Origin: Hydrogenophaga aromaticivorans | Lineage (GTDB): Bacteria > Pseudomonadota > Gammaproteobacteria > Burkholderiales > Burkholderiaceae_C | NCBI RefSeq assembly: GCF_013387465.1 | Contig: NZ_VYGV01000015.1 | Coordinates: forward strand, 61,938 to 125,937 | DNA: 64,000 bases | Direction: 5' to 3' | Shown: positions 50,799 to 61,127 of the stretch, in pieces | Numbering within the stretch: position 1 is the first letter of the stretch | How the letters are laid out: every line of letters begins with the position of its first letter | Notes under the pieces: generated by a model | Told to the model about the DNA's origin: nothing | Seen by the model: only the letters and a program-made list of their open reading frames with translations | Databases searched by the model: none | Program-made: the position numbers and the translations under genes

Positions 50799-52169
50799 TC
50801 AGACGTGAAGCAAGAGGTGCTCACGTTCCCACGGAGATATGACTTTCATGAACTCGTCGAACTCCAGTTCCTTGATCTCGGTGTAGATGGTGATGAACTC
50901 CTTGCCCAGCACCTCGTGCAGGTCGGGTTCGCGGCGCAGCCAGTCCAGCGCTTCGCCCAGCGAGCGCGGCAGCGAGTACGGCGCCAGGTAGGCGTCGCCC
51001 TTCATCTCGGGCTTGGGCTTGATCTTGTTCTTCATGCCCAGGTAGCCGCAGGCCAGCGTCATCGCCATGGCCACGTACGGGTTGGCGTCGGCGCCGATGA
51101 CGCGGTTTTCCACCCGTCGCGCGGCCGGGCTGGAGATCGGCGAGCGGATGCCCACGGTGCGGTTGTCGTGGCCCCACTCGATGTTGATCGGCGCGGCCGT
51201 GTGGCGCGAGAGGCGGCGGTAGCTGTTCACGTAGGGCGCCACCAGCACCATGGCGGCCGGGATGTAGCGCTGCAGGCCGCCGATGTAGTGGTGGAACGCA
51301 TCGGACGCCGTGCCGTCTTCGTTGCTGAAGATGTTCTGGCCGGTGGCCTTGTCCAGGATGCTCTGGTGCACGTGCATGGCGCTGCCGGGCTCGCCCGCGA
51401 TCGGCTTGGCCATGAAGGTGGCGTACATGTCGTGGCGCAGCGCGGCCTCGCGCACCGTGCGCTTGAAGAAGAACACCTCGTCGGCCAGGCCCAGCGGGTG
51501 GGCGTGGAAGAAGTTGATCTCCATCTGCCCCGCGCCCACCTCGTGGATCAGCGTGTCCACGTTGAGCTCCATCTTGTCGCAGTAGTCGTAGATCTCCTCG
51601 AACAGCGGGTCGAACTCGTTCACCGCGTCGATGCTGTAGGCCTGGCGCGAGGTCTCGGCGCGGCCACTGCGGCCGATCGGAGGCTTGAGCAGGGTGTTCG
51701 GGTCGGTGTTGCGCGCGGTCAGGTAGAACTCCAGCTCGGGCGCCACCACCGGCTCCCAGCCCTCGGCGGCGTAGAGGTCGCAGATGCGGCGCAGCACGCT
51801 GCGCGGCGCAAACGGCACCAGCTTGCCTTCGTGGTCAAAACAGTCGTGGATCACCTGCGCGGTCGGGTCGGTGGCCCAGGGCACGATGCGCACGGTGCTC
51901 GGATCCGGACGCAGCTGCATGTCCTTGTCGGTCGGGTCCACCACGTCGTAGTACGGGCCACTCTCGGGGAACTCGCCCGTCACCCCCATGCCCACGATGG
52001 CCTGGGGCAGGCGCATGCCGCGGTCTTCGGTGAACTTGCCACGCGGCAGGATCTTGCCGCGCGCCACGCCGGTCAGGTCGGGCACCAGGCATTCCACCTC
52101 GGTGACGCGGCGCTCGTTGAGCCAGTTCTCCAGGTCGTTGAAAGTGATCACGGTTTTGGGGGCTGTCAT
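50799..52169 (-). CDS. puuA: Gamma-glutamylputrescine synthetase (glutamine synthetase fold)
   Basis: This 456-residue GS-fold ligase has VTEVECLVPDLTGVARGKILP at the beta-grasp, VVAPELEFYL and EVGAGQMEINF as metal sites, GSAMHVHQSI, and NNRTVGIRSP in the nucleotide and glutamate region. The pattern matches PuuA/SpuI/GlnA-like ligases that join glutamate to putrescine. It is flanked by puuD and spuC in one direction, which supports the role. The C-terminus ends SPWEREHLLLHV. Confidence 0.9.
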   Translation of the reverse strand: MTAPKTVITFNDLENWLNERRVTEVECLVPDLTGVARGKILPRGKFTEDRGMRLPQAIVGMGVTGEFPESGPYYDVVDPTDKDMQLRPDPSTVRIVPWATDPTAQVIHDCFDHEGKLVPFAPRSVLRRICDLYAAEGWEPVVAPELEFYLTARNTDPNTLLKPPIGRSGRAETSRQAYSIDAVNEFDPLFEEIYDYCDKMELNVDTLIHEVGAGQMEINFFHAHPLGLADEVFFFKRTVREAALRHDMYATFMAKPIAGEPGSAMHVHQSILDKATGQNIFSNEDGTASDAFHHYIGGLQRYIPAAMVLVAPYVNSYRRLSRHTAAPINIEWGHDNRTVGIRSPISSPAARRVENRVIGADANPYVAMAMTLACGYLGMKNKIKPKPEMKGDAYLAPYSLPRSLGEALDWLRREPDLHEVLGKEFITIYTEIKELEFDEFMKVISPWEREHLLLHV

Positions 52170-52223
52170 GTGCCGATTCCTTGTCTGTCGTTGTGTGCGG
52201 TGCTGCCGGGTCGGGAAAAACGC

Positions 52224-53036
52224 TCAGGCGCCGAGGGTGACGCGGCTGCGGTTCAGGTCCGCGGCCTGCATGCGCAAGCTCATGCGCTGGCGGCAGGCCT
52301 TGCCGAAGGCCTCGAAGATCGCGGCGTAGAACGGCGTTTCCCAGCATCGCCATTCGGGGTGGAACTGCACGGCGTAGGCGAAGGTGTGGGCGCCCTTGAC
52401 GCCGAACGCCTCCACCAGACCATCGGGTGCATGGCCCAGCGCCTCCAGCCCGGGCGCGAGCTGGCTGATGCCCTGGCCGTGCAGCGAATTCACCATCGCC
52501 TCGGCGCCACCGGCCCAGGTCTCGAACACACTGCCCGGCGCCAGCCGGATCGGGTGGCTGGGCGCGTACTGTTCTTCAAACGGGGCCGTCTTGGGCTCGC
52601 GGTGGTCCGCCAGGCCGGGTACCTCGTGCACCCGCTGGTGCAGCCGGCCACCAAGCGCCACGTTGATCTCCTGGAAACCCCGGCACACGCCCAGCAGCGG
52701 CACGCCTTCGTGCACGCAGGCCTTCACCAGCGCCAGCGTCAGCAAGTCGCGCGCGGGGTCCAGCGGCAGGCTGGGGTCGGCCACGTCTTCATCAAAATGC
52801 GAGGGGTGCACATTGGAGGGCGATCCGGTCAGCATCACGCCATCCACCATCGCCAGCAGATCGCTGATGTCGCCTGTCTCGGCCAGCGGGAACATCACCG
52901 GCTGGGCCTGGGCTCCCACCTTGACGGCGCGCGCGTATTTGTCACCCAGCAGCAAAAACGGCATCAGATGCCCGTGATCGCCCATGAGGCGGTGGTCGGC
53001 TGGCAGCCAAACCATGCAGGGCGGCAGCTTGTTCAT
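52224..53036 (-). CDS. puuD: Gamma-glutamyl-gamma-aminobutyrate hydrolase PuuD
   Basis: This 270-residue class I amidotransferase-like hydrolase (peptidase C26) releases GABA from gamma-glutamyl-GABA. It has the nucleophile Cys in LLGVCRGFQEINVALGG, the oxyanion region GVMLTGSPSNVHPSHF, and the catalytic His and Glu in FAYAVQFHPEW. The start MNKLPPCMVWLPADHRL fits the family. It is first in the puuD-puuA-spuC-potFGHI direction and diverges from a MocR-type regulator. Confidence 0.92.
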   Translation of the reverse strand: MNKLPPCMVWLPADHRLMGDHGHLMPFLLLGDKYARAVKVGAQAQPVMFPLAETGDISDLLAMVDGVMLTGSPSNVHPSHFDEDVADPSLPLDPARDLLTLALVKACVHEGVPLLGVCRGFQEINVALGGRLHQRVHEVPGLADHREPKTAPFEEQYAPSHPIRLAPGSVFETWAGGAEAMVNSLHGQGISQLAPGLEALGHAPDGLVEAFGVKGAHTFAYAVQFHPEWRCWETPFYAAIFEAFGKACRQRMSLRMQAADLNRSRVTLGA

Positions 53037-53127
53037 GGAATCTCCAAATACGTCACTTGATTCTGATGCTCAAATTGGATCACAATCAGAGCCAGTTGAT
53101 GCCACCTTATGGTGCCATTTCGCGAAT

Positions 53128-53200
53128 ACCCTCCTGTGCCGCTGACGCGGCTTCCCCTTGAGGGGGTCCGCACGGGTGGCCTGGCAAAGCCGGTTCCACG
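53128..53200 (+). repeat. Stop-proximal stem-loop repeat, copy I (orphan position)
   Basis: The pattern GCCGCTGACGCGGC, CCCCTTGAGGGGG and CTGGCAAAGCCGG is clear, but no gene ends in front of it. It lies in the divergent promoter region between puuD and the MocR gene, the only copy in such a place. Confidence 0.75.
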
Positions 53201-53259
53201 CTGCTTCAGGGTGAGGCACTCCGCTCCGAACAGTCCATTGAACATTTTTTCCAACACCC

Positions 53260-54750
53260 ATGCTGTCCGAGTTTTTGCTGAGCGAAATGAACCGACTGGG
53301 CAGCCAGGACGCCCTGCCCCTGCACCGCCAACTGTACGAGGCCCTGCGCCGCGCCATGCTCGACGGCAAGCTCGGTGCGGGTGAGCGCCTGTCCTCCAGC
53401 CGCGACCTGGCGCAGGACCTGGGCCTCTCGCGCAACACCGTGGTCGCGGCGATCAACCAGCTCAGCGTTGAAGGCTATCTGGTCAGCCGGGTGGGCAGCG
53501 GGACCTTTGTCAACGACAACGTGCCGCGGGTCAACCCGGCCTCTGCCGCCCGGCCCCACCTGCGCGGCGCCCCGACGGTAGCGCCCTCGCGCCTGTCGGC
53601 CCGCGGTCTGGCTTTGTCCACCACGTTCTGCGCCACGCAGCTCGAAGTCCAGCCCTTCACGCCCGGCATCGCCGACTTCAGCGCCTTCCCGCTCACGCTC
53701 TGGCAGCGGCTGCAAAACAAACACTGGCGCATGACCTACCCGGACATGCTGGACTACAACGACTCCGGCGGCTACGCCCCGCTGCGCCGCGCCATCGCCG
53801 ACTACCTGCGCGTGTTCCGCAGCGTGCAGCTCGATGCGGACCAGGTCATCGTCACCACCGGCACCCAGCAGTCGCTCGAACTCTGCGCCCGGCTGCTGGC
53901 CGACCACGGCGACACCGTGTGGGTCGAAGACCCGGCCTACTGGGGCGCGGTCAAGGCCTTCATGGCCACCGGGCTTGCGATCCACCCGGTGCCGGTGGAC
54001 GACGAAGGCATCTGCCCCAGCGCCGCCGACAACGCCCAGCCGCCACGCCTGATCTACGTCACACCCTCGCACCAGTACCCCACCGGCGCGGTGATGAGCC
54101 TGCCGCGGCGCCACCAGCTGCTCTCCACCGCGCGCGCACACGGCGCCTGGGTGCTCGAAGACGACTACGACAGCGAGTACCGCTTCAGCGGCCCACCCAT
54201 TTCCAGCCTCGAAGGCCTGGACACCGATGGCCGCGTGCTGTACATGGGCACCTTCTCCAAGGTGCTCTACCCCGGCATCAAGCTGGGCTACCTGGTCGTG
54301 CCCAAGCCGCTCGTCGCGGCTTTCAAGCAGGCGCATTACGACCTCAACCGCCCCGGCCAGATGCCCATGCAGGCTGCGCTCGCCGAGTTCATCGAGATGG
54401 GCCACTTCAGCAGCGCGCTGCGCCGCGCCCGCCAGAGCTACGGCGAGCGCCGGCAGGCCTTGCTGGAAGCGCTCAAGCCGGTGCTCGCGCCCGGCACCGA
54501 AGGCCCCGCCATCAGCGGCGCCGAACAGGGCCTGCACCTGTGCCTGCGCCTGCCCGCTGCGGTGGACGACGCCGCGCTGGCCCAGCGCATCGCGCAACAG
54601 GGTCTCACGGTGCGCCCGCTCTCGGCCTACTGCCTCGCCCGCAAAGACCTCAGGGGCCTGGTGATCGGCTACGGCTATGCGCCGCTGTCCGACATCAAGC
54701 GCTGCGGCCCGGTGCTCAGTGCGGCCGTCCGGAGCCTGAAGAAAACCTGA
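53260..54750 (+). CDS. MocR/GabR-type GntR-family regulator with aminotransferase domain
   Basis: This 496-residue chimera has an N-terminal GntR winged helix (residues of about 17-85, LPLHRQLYEALRRAMLDGKL, LSSSRDLAQDLGLSRNTVVAAINQL) and a class I aminotransferase-like domain. The PLP Lys lies in GTFSKVLYPGIKLG, with DYDSEYRF and VTPSHQYPTG in the cofactor pocket. Such proteins sense PLP-linked amines or GABA. It diverges from puuD and is the best candidate local regulator of the polyamine genes. There is no clear ribosome-binding site before ATG 53260. Confidence 0.9.
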   Translation: MLSEFLLSEMNRLGSQDALPLHRQLYEALRRAMLDGKLGAGERLSSSRDLAQDLGLSRNTVVAAINQLSVEGYLVSRVGSGTFVNDNVPRVNPASAARPHLRGAPTVAPSRLSARGLALSTTFCATQLEVQPFTPGIADFSAFPLTLWQRLQNKHWRMTYPDMLDYNDSGGYAPLRRAIADYLRVFRSVQLDADQVIVTTGTQQSLELCARLLADHGDTVWVEDPAYWGAVKAFMATGLAIHPVPVDDEGICPSAADNAQPPRLIYVTPSHQYPTGAVMSLPRRHQLLSTARAHGAWVLEDDYDSEYRFSGPPISSLEGLDTDGRVLYMGTFSKVLYPGIKLGYLVVPKPLVAAFKQAHYDLNRPGQMPMQAALAEFIEMGHFSSALRRARQSYGERRQALLEALKPVLAPGTEGPAISGAEQGLHLCLRLPAAVDDAALAQRIAQQGLTVRPLSAYCLARKDLRGLVIGYGYAPLSDIKRCGPVLSAAVRSLKKT

Positions 54751-54765
54751 AACGGGCGGGCGCGC

Positions 54766-56174
<1,409 letters not shown>

Positions 56175-56178
<4 letters not shown>

Positions 56179-57605
56179 GGTGTCGGTGTTCCGGGTCGGG
56201 TGGTCGGGTGTTGGGTCGCGGAGTGGCTGCGCACCGGCCAGCGGATGCGGGCGCGGGTGCCCTCGCCCAGCCGGCTCTCCAGCGTCAGTGTGCCGCCCAG
56301 GCGCTCGATGCTGCGGCGCGCCAGCGGCAGGCCGACGCCGAGGCCGCTGCGCTTGGTGGTGTGGAAGGGCGTGAACACGCGCTCCAGATCGTCGGCCGAG
56401 ATGCCCACACCGTTGTCCGCCACCACCAGGCTCAGCACGCCCTTCTCCAGCGCGGCGCTCAGGCGGAGCTGACCGCCCGAAGGCATGGCATCGAGCGCGT
56501 TGCTGACCAGGTTGTCCACCACCTGCTCCAGCGCGGGCGCGTCGGCCCAAACCTGTGGCAGGTCCGCGGCCAGCTCACACGACACGGCGATCCCCTGGCG
56601 CCGGGCGCGCGGCGCGTGCGCGGCCAGCACGGCGTCGAGCAGGTCACGCAGACACAAAGGCTGGAGCGCCCGGCCGCCCTGCTGGGCGTAGGCCAGCAGT
56701 TTGGCGATCCAGGCCTGCAGCCGATCCACCTCCGACATGATGTCGTTCGCCTCCCGCGGCTGCTCGGGGCCCATGGCGATCAGCTCGGCGCTGGAGCGGA
56801 TCGACGCCAGCGGGTTGCGCAAGCCGTGCGCCACCGCCGACGCCATGTCGCCCACGGCGGCCAGGGACTCGTTGGTCACGATGGTCCGCTGCTGGGCCGC
56901 GATCTGCCGGTCGGCCTGCATCACCATCCAGACCAGCACCAGGTAGGTCAGCAGGCCGCCGCCGGCACAGGCCAGCCACACGTAGCGCGTCACCTCGTGC
57001 ACCGAGTCGATCAGGCGCGTGGGCAGCATGTAGAGCTCGGCCACACCGACCACGCGGTGGGTGACCGCGTCCCGGACCGGGATGTAGACCTCGATGGCAT
57101 CGCGCCCGTCGTCGGGCACGAACGCGTGTTCCGGCTTGATGAAGCTGGAAGCCTCCAGCAGCGCGCTCTCCAGCGCCAGCCGTCCGCCCAGCGCTTCGTC
57201 CAGTTCGGCGTTGACCCCGGCGTCGCGCCCGATGGCCTCGGGGTTGGTGGACCACACCAGCCGGCGCTGCGCATCAAACACATTGGTGTGCACCAGCCCC
57301 GGCATGCGCGCCATCTCGCCAAACAGCTGCTCGAACTGCCGGGCCTTGCCGCCCTGCTGGAACAGGCGGTGGCCGTCCTGCATGCGCACCAGGCTGTCGA
57401 GGAACTCCTGCGCCAGCTCGGCGTTGCGCCAGAGCATGCGCTCGGACACATGGCGCGACAGCAGGGTCGCGCTGGTCAAGGCCGAAAGCGCGATGCACAC
57501 CAGGCTGAGCACGGCAAAACGGCGTGTCCAGGTCAGCGGCGAATGGGCGAAAAAGGCCCGCAGGGAGGCCAGCAGGCGGGCACCAGAGAAGCTTGTTCGG
57601 GTCAT
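56175..57605 (-). CDS. Sensor histidine kinase
   Basis: This 476-residue membrane kinase has TM1 near residues 28-50 and an extracytoplasmic sensing domain (about 50-220, with VYIPVRDAVTHRVVGVAELYM). TM2 lies near 225-248. The H-box is AVAHGLRNPLASIRSSAEL, the N-box VVDNLVSNALDAMP, and the G-boxes DNGVGIS and GLGVGLPLARR. It is NtrB/DctB-like in layout and partner of the overlapping response regulator gene. The signal may be an amine or carboxylate, judging only from context. ATG 57605 is chosen, with M at 57617 possible. Confidence 0.88.
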
Positions 57606-58223
57606 GGTGGATCCCATTCCATTCCGGGCAGCGTAACGCAAAACCCGTTGGCGGCGGGCGCCGGACCGGCGCTCAGCAGGCCCCAGCGGTGGGTGGGGCA
57701 AAACCCCCGGCGGCGGGCCCAAACGGGGCATTTGCCCCACCCGCCAATCCCTGGTCCCGGTGCCGGGACCGGCGTCGAAACGGTCCGAAAAGTCAACAAA
57801 TTCAAGGGTCTCATGGGTCACACACCGGGCAGGGAGGGTCGGCTGGCACAACGATTGCGCAAGCCCATCGCACCACCGGCCCGTCCTTCCAAGCAAATCC
57901 CCCTCCATGTCCTGCTCTCTCCATCTGGCGCACTTTCAGGCGGGCCTGAACGCCCGGGCCCCGGCGCTCCGGACCCCGACCGGGACCGCGCCCGCCGATG
58001 GCACGGCCTGCCGGCGCTTCCTGCGCGCCCCCGGCACCCCGGCATCGGCGTTTCCCGGTGTGCCCACACACCCGCCGGACCTGTACGTCCAGGACATCAC
58101 CCCACCGTGGTACGGCCTGGGCGGCACGGGATAGGATCTTTCGGCAGCGTGTGCGACAGCGCACAGACCCGATTGAAAACGGGGATCAAACTGACAGGTG
58201 ACAACCTTTCAGGAGACCCCGAC
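57606..58223. other. 618-bp divergent intergenic region
   Basis: The region separates the kinase gene and the crystallin-domain gene and should hold both promoters. No frame with start signal and domain is supported; a 76-codon frame at 57907-58134 lacks a ribosome-binding site. Two GGGGC-based palindromes lie at 57694-57738. TAGGAT near 58133 may be a -10 box for the crystallin gene. Confidence 0.5.
57694..57739 (-). promoter_or_regulatory. Paired GGGGC palindromes upstream of the sensor kinase gene
   Basis: GGGGCATTTGCCCC (57725-57738) and the related GGGGCAAAACCCC (57695-57707) are spaced about 30 bases apart, roughly three helical turns, some 90-130 bases upstream of the kinase start. 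They resemble paired enhancer or operator sites for the adjacent NtrC-like regulator; this is inference. Confidence 0.4.
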
Positions 58224-59648
58224 ATGACTTCCCTATCAAGAACCCTGCTGGCCGTGGCCGGCATCGCCTTCAGTGCCCAGGTGGCCGCGCAGGCCACCTT
58301 CTACGAAAACCCGGGCTTCACTGGCCGAACCGTGCGTGCCAACCAGGAAATCACCCGGTTCGACCGCTACAGCTTCAACGACCGCACCTCGTCCGTGGTG
58401 ATCGTCGGCAACCGCTGGGAGGTTTGTGAGCACAGCAGTTTCCAGGGTCGCTGCGTGGTGCTGCGTCCGGGGAAATATCCCTCGCTGGCCGACATGGGCC
58501 TGAACGACGAGCTCTCCTCGGCGCGCGCCATCGCCCGCAACGCCCGGGTGGACGACGACCGCTATGCGCCGGTTCCGGTCGTGGTTGCGCCCCAGGTCAC
58601 GTTCTACGAGCGCGAAGGCTTCGACGGCCGCGCCTTCACCACCACCGGGGCCATCCCCAACTTCCGCCGCTACGGCTTCAACGACCGCGCCTCGTCGGCG
58701 GTCGTGGTCGGTGAACGCTGGGAGGTCTGCGACGACAACCGCTACCGCGGGCGCTGCGTCGTGCTGCGCCCCGGACGTTACCCTTCGCTGGAAGCGATGG
58801 GCCTGGACAACGAGGTCACCTCGGTGCGTACCGTCGCGGGCAACGTGCGCATCCGCCACGACCGCTATGCACCCCCGTTCGGCCCCGCACCGGCGGACGA
58901 CGGCCAGGTCACCTTCTTCGAACGGGCGGGCTTCCAGGGCCGCTCCTTCACCACGGAAGAAGCCATCGCCAATCTGGAACGGGCCGGCTTCAACGACCGC
59001 GCCACCTCGGCGATCGTGATCGGTGAGCGTTGGGAGGTCTGCAACGACACCCGGTTCAGTGGACGCTGCGTCGTGCTGCGCCCCGGGCGCTACCCGTCGC
59101 TGGAAGCGATGGGCATGAACGACCGCATCTCGTCCGTGCGCACCGTCGAAGGCCGCGGCCGCATCGACAACGACCGCTACGCACCGCAACCGGTGGCGAT
59201 CTACGACAGCCGGCGCCGCAACAACGAGCGGCTCTTCGAAGCCCCGGTCACGTCCGTGCGGGCCGTGCTCGCCACCTCGGGGCAGCGCTGCTGGGTCGAG
59301 CGTGAACAGGTGCAGGGCCAGGGCGGCAACGCCAACGTGCCCGGTGCGCTGGCTGGCGCCCTCATCGGCGGCATCCTGGGCCACCAGGTGGGCGGCGGCA
59401 GCGGCAAGGACATCGCCACCGTGGGTGGCGTGATCGCCGGTGCCGCGCTCGGTGCCAACGTCGGTCGTGATGGGCAGGCCGCCACGCAGGACGTGCGGCG
59501 CTGCGAAAACACCCCCGGTGGCGCGCAACCCGCGTTCTGGGACGTGTCCTACAACTTCCGCGGCCAGGACCACCGCGTCCAGATGGCCATGGACCCGGGC
59601 AACACCATCACGGTGAACGAACGGGGCGAGCCGCGTCAGCAACGGTGA
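58224..59648 (+). CDS. Exported protein with three beta/gamma-crystallin domains and a glycine zipper
   Basis: This is a 474-residue protein with a signal peptide (LLAVAGIAFSAQVAAQ). Three tandem beta/gamma-crystallin domains follow (about residues 24-123, 124-227 and 228-325), each with F(Y/F)E..GF.GR, a DR(T/A)SS calcium-site-like motif and a CVVLRPG(R/K)YPSL strand. A linker leads to a Gly-zipper segment (about 370-420, GALAGALIGGILGHQVGGG, GGVIAGAALGANVG) like that of 17-kDa surface antigens. The C-terminal tail (FWDVSYNFRGQDHRVQM) is also typical of glycine-zipper proteins. It is probably an outer-membrane-associated calcium-binding protein. AGGAGAC fixes the start. Confidence 0.88.
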   Translation: MTSLSRTLLAVAGIAFSAQVAAQATFYENPGFTGRTVRANQEITRFDRYSFNDRTSSVVIVGNRWEVCEHSSFQGRCVVLRPGKYPSLADMGLNDELSSARAIARNARVDDDRYAPVPVVVAPQVTFYEREGFDGRAFTTTGAIPNFRRYGFNDRASSAVVVGERWEVCDDNRYRGRCVVLRPGRYPSLEAMGLDNEVTSVRTVAGNVRIRHDRYAPPFGPAPADDGQVTFFERAGFQGRSFTTEEAIANLERAGFNDRATSAIVIGERWEVCNDTRFSGRCVVLRPGRYPSLEAMGMNDRISSVRTVEGRGRIDNDRYAPQPVAIYDSRRRNNERLFEAPVTSVRAVLATSGQRCWVEREQVQGQGGNANVPGALAGALIGGILGHQVGGGSGKDIATVGGVIAGAALGANVGRDGQAATQDVRRCENTPGGAQPAFWDVSYNFRGQDHRVQMAMDPGNTITVNERGEPRQQR

Positions 59649-59669
59649 TGCTTTGAGGGCCGATGGCCC

Positions 59670-60983
59670 TCAAAGTGCATCGCGCAAGCGGTACCAGAGC
59701 ATGCCCAGCGCCAGGCTGGGCGTGCGCAGCAGGGAGCCGCCGGGAAACGGGCGGTGCTGCAGGCGGCTGAAGACATCAAAACGGCCCGCCTGCCCGGCCA
59801 CCGCCTCGGCCACGAGCTGGCCCGCCAGCCCGGTGAGCGCCACACCGTGGCCGCTGAAGCCCTGCAGGTAATAGAGGTTGTCGCCCAGGCGGCCAAAGTC
59901 GGGCGCGCGGTTCATGCTGATGTCCACGAAGCCCCCCCAGACGTATTCGATCGGGACGCCCTTCAAGGCCGGGAACACGGCGCACAGGCGCCGCGCCATC
60001 ACGCCCTTCAGGTCGTGCGGCGTCATGGTCGTGTAGCTCACGCGCCCGCCAAACAGCAGCCGGTGGTCGGCGCTGAAACGGAAATAGTCGAGCACGAAGT
60101 TGTTGTCGCAGACCGCCGCCTTGTGCGCGATCAGGCGCTCGCACAGGGCCGGGTCCAGCGGCGCGGTGCCCACCATGTAGGTGCCCACCGGCATCACGCG
60201 CGGCGTGATCTCGGGCGCCACCTGCGGGCCGTATTCGGGCAGCATGCAGTTGCCCGCCAGCACGCCAAAGCGCGCCGTCACGTGCCCGTGCGCGGTCGTG
60301 GCCACCAGCGTTGGGCCGCGCCGCAGGCCGGTCACCGGCGTGTTCTCAAACAGGCGCACACCCGCCGCCTGCGCCACCCGCGCCAGGCCGAGCGCGTACT
60401 TCAGCGGGTGCAGATGTCCCGAACGCCGTTCGTACGCCGCGGCCACATAGCGCGGGCTGTCGATGAGGCGCCGCACATCGTCGCCGGTGGCCACATCACA
60501 GTCCACGCCGCGCCGCCGCAGGTCGTCCACCTCGGCCTGCAACGCGCGCGCCTTTCGGGCCGATTCGGCCACATAGGTGTAGCCGCGCTGCCAGTCGCAG
60601 TCGATGCCGAGTGCCAGGGCCCGCTGCTCGATCAGGTCCACCGCCTCGACCGACATGTCCCAGGCACATTGCGCATCGGCCTCCCCCAGCTGCGCTTCAA
60701 ACGGCCCCTGCCCGCTGGCATAACCCACGATGGCCTGACCGCCGTTGCGCCCGCTCGCGCCGCTGCCCACGCGGTCGGCCTCCAGCACCACCACGCTCAG
60801 GCCCTGCTGCGCCAGCTCCAGCGCCGCGCTCAGGCCGGCAAAGCCCGCGCCCACCACCACCACGTCGGCCTGCACCGCACCGTGCAAGGGGGCATTCGGC
60901 AGCGGCCGGACCACGCTGGCTTCGTAATAACTCTGCTGGTTGAGCTGGGTGTCGGAGCCCAGCAAGGAGCGCGAGAACATCAT
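59670..60983 (-). CDS. puuB: FAD-dependent amine oxidase, gamma-glutamylputrescine oxidase type
   Basis: This 437-residue DAO-family oxidoreductase has the dinucleotide-binding motif VVVVGAGFAGLSAALELAQQG near residue 40, SGASGRNGGQAIVGYASGQ, and the closing FAD motif YLQGFSGHGVALTGLAGQLVA. The start QSYYEASVVRPLPNAPL is typical of PuuB/OrdL proteins. It would oxidise gamma-glutamylputrescine to the aldehyde with release of ammonia and H2O2. It follows speB but is separated from puuACD by about 6 kb. Two adjacent ATG codons at 60983 and 60980 are possible starts. Confidence 0.88.
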   Translation of the reverse strand: MMFSRSLLGSDTQLNQQSYYEASVVRPLPNAPLHGAVQADVVVVGAGFAGLSAALELAQQGLSVVVLEADRVGSGASGRNGGQAIVGYASGQGPFEAQLGEADAQCAWDMSVEAVDLIEQRALALGIDCDWQRGYTYVAESARKARALQAEVDDLRRRGVDCDVATGDDVRRLIDSPRYVAAAYERRSGHLHPLKYALGLARVAQAAGVRLFENTPVTGLRRGPTLVATTAHGHVTARFGVLAGNCMLPEYGPQVAPEITPRVMPVGTYMVGTAPLDPALCERLIAHKAAVCDNNFVLDYFRFSADHRLLFGGRVSYTTMTPHDLKGVMARRLCAVFPALKGVPIEYVWGGFVDISMNRAPDFGRLGDNLYYLQGFSGHGVALTGLAGQLVAEAVAGQAGRFDVFSRLQHRPFPGGSLLRTPSLALGMLWYRLRDAL

Positions 60984-61052
60984 GGGCTTCTTAGTGGTGA
61001 GTCGGTCAGTTCCCGGTGCGTCGGGAGGGAAAACGCGCCCTGCAGCACACAC

Positions 61053-61127
61053 CGCAGAACCGGCTTTGTCGGGCTGCTGGTGTGGTCCCCCTGGAGGGGG
61101 AAGACGCGAAGCGGCGCAGGGGGTGCT
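61053..61127 (-). repeat. Stop-proximal stem-loop repeat, copy J
   Basis: CCGGCTTTGTCGG, CCCCCTGGAGGGGG and GACGCGAAGCGGCGC elements end GGGGGTGCT directly before the TGA of speB, between speB and puuB. Confidence 0.75.

Noticed and set aside
50805..53060. A 751-codon plus-strand frame opposite puuA and puuD
   Set aside because: Same reason: antisense shadow of two clearly conserved genes.
57907..58134. A 76-codon plus-strand frame before the crystallin-domain gene
   Set aside because: No ribosome-binding site, Pro/Ala/Thr-rich GC-driven composition, and no family.
56208..58223. A long plus-strand extension upstream of the crystallin-domain gene
   Set aside because: It is antisense to the histidine kinase gene and has no recognisable sequence; the ribosome-binding site and signal peptide place the start at 58224.
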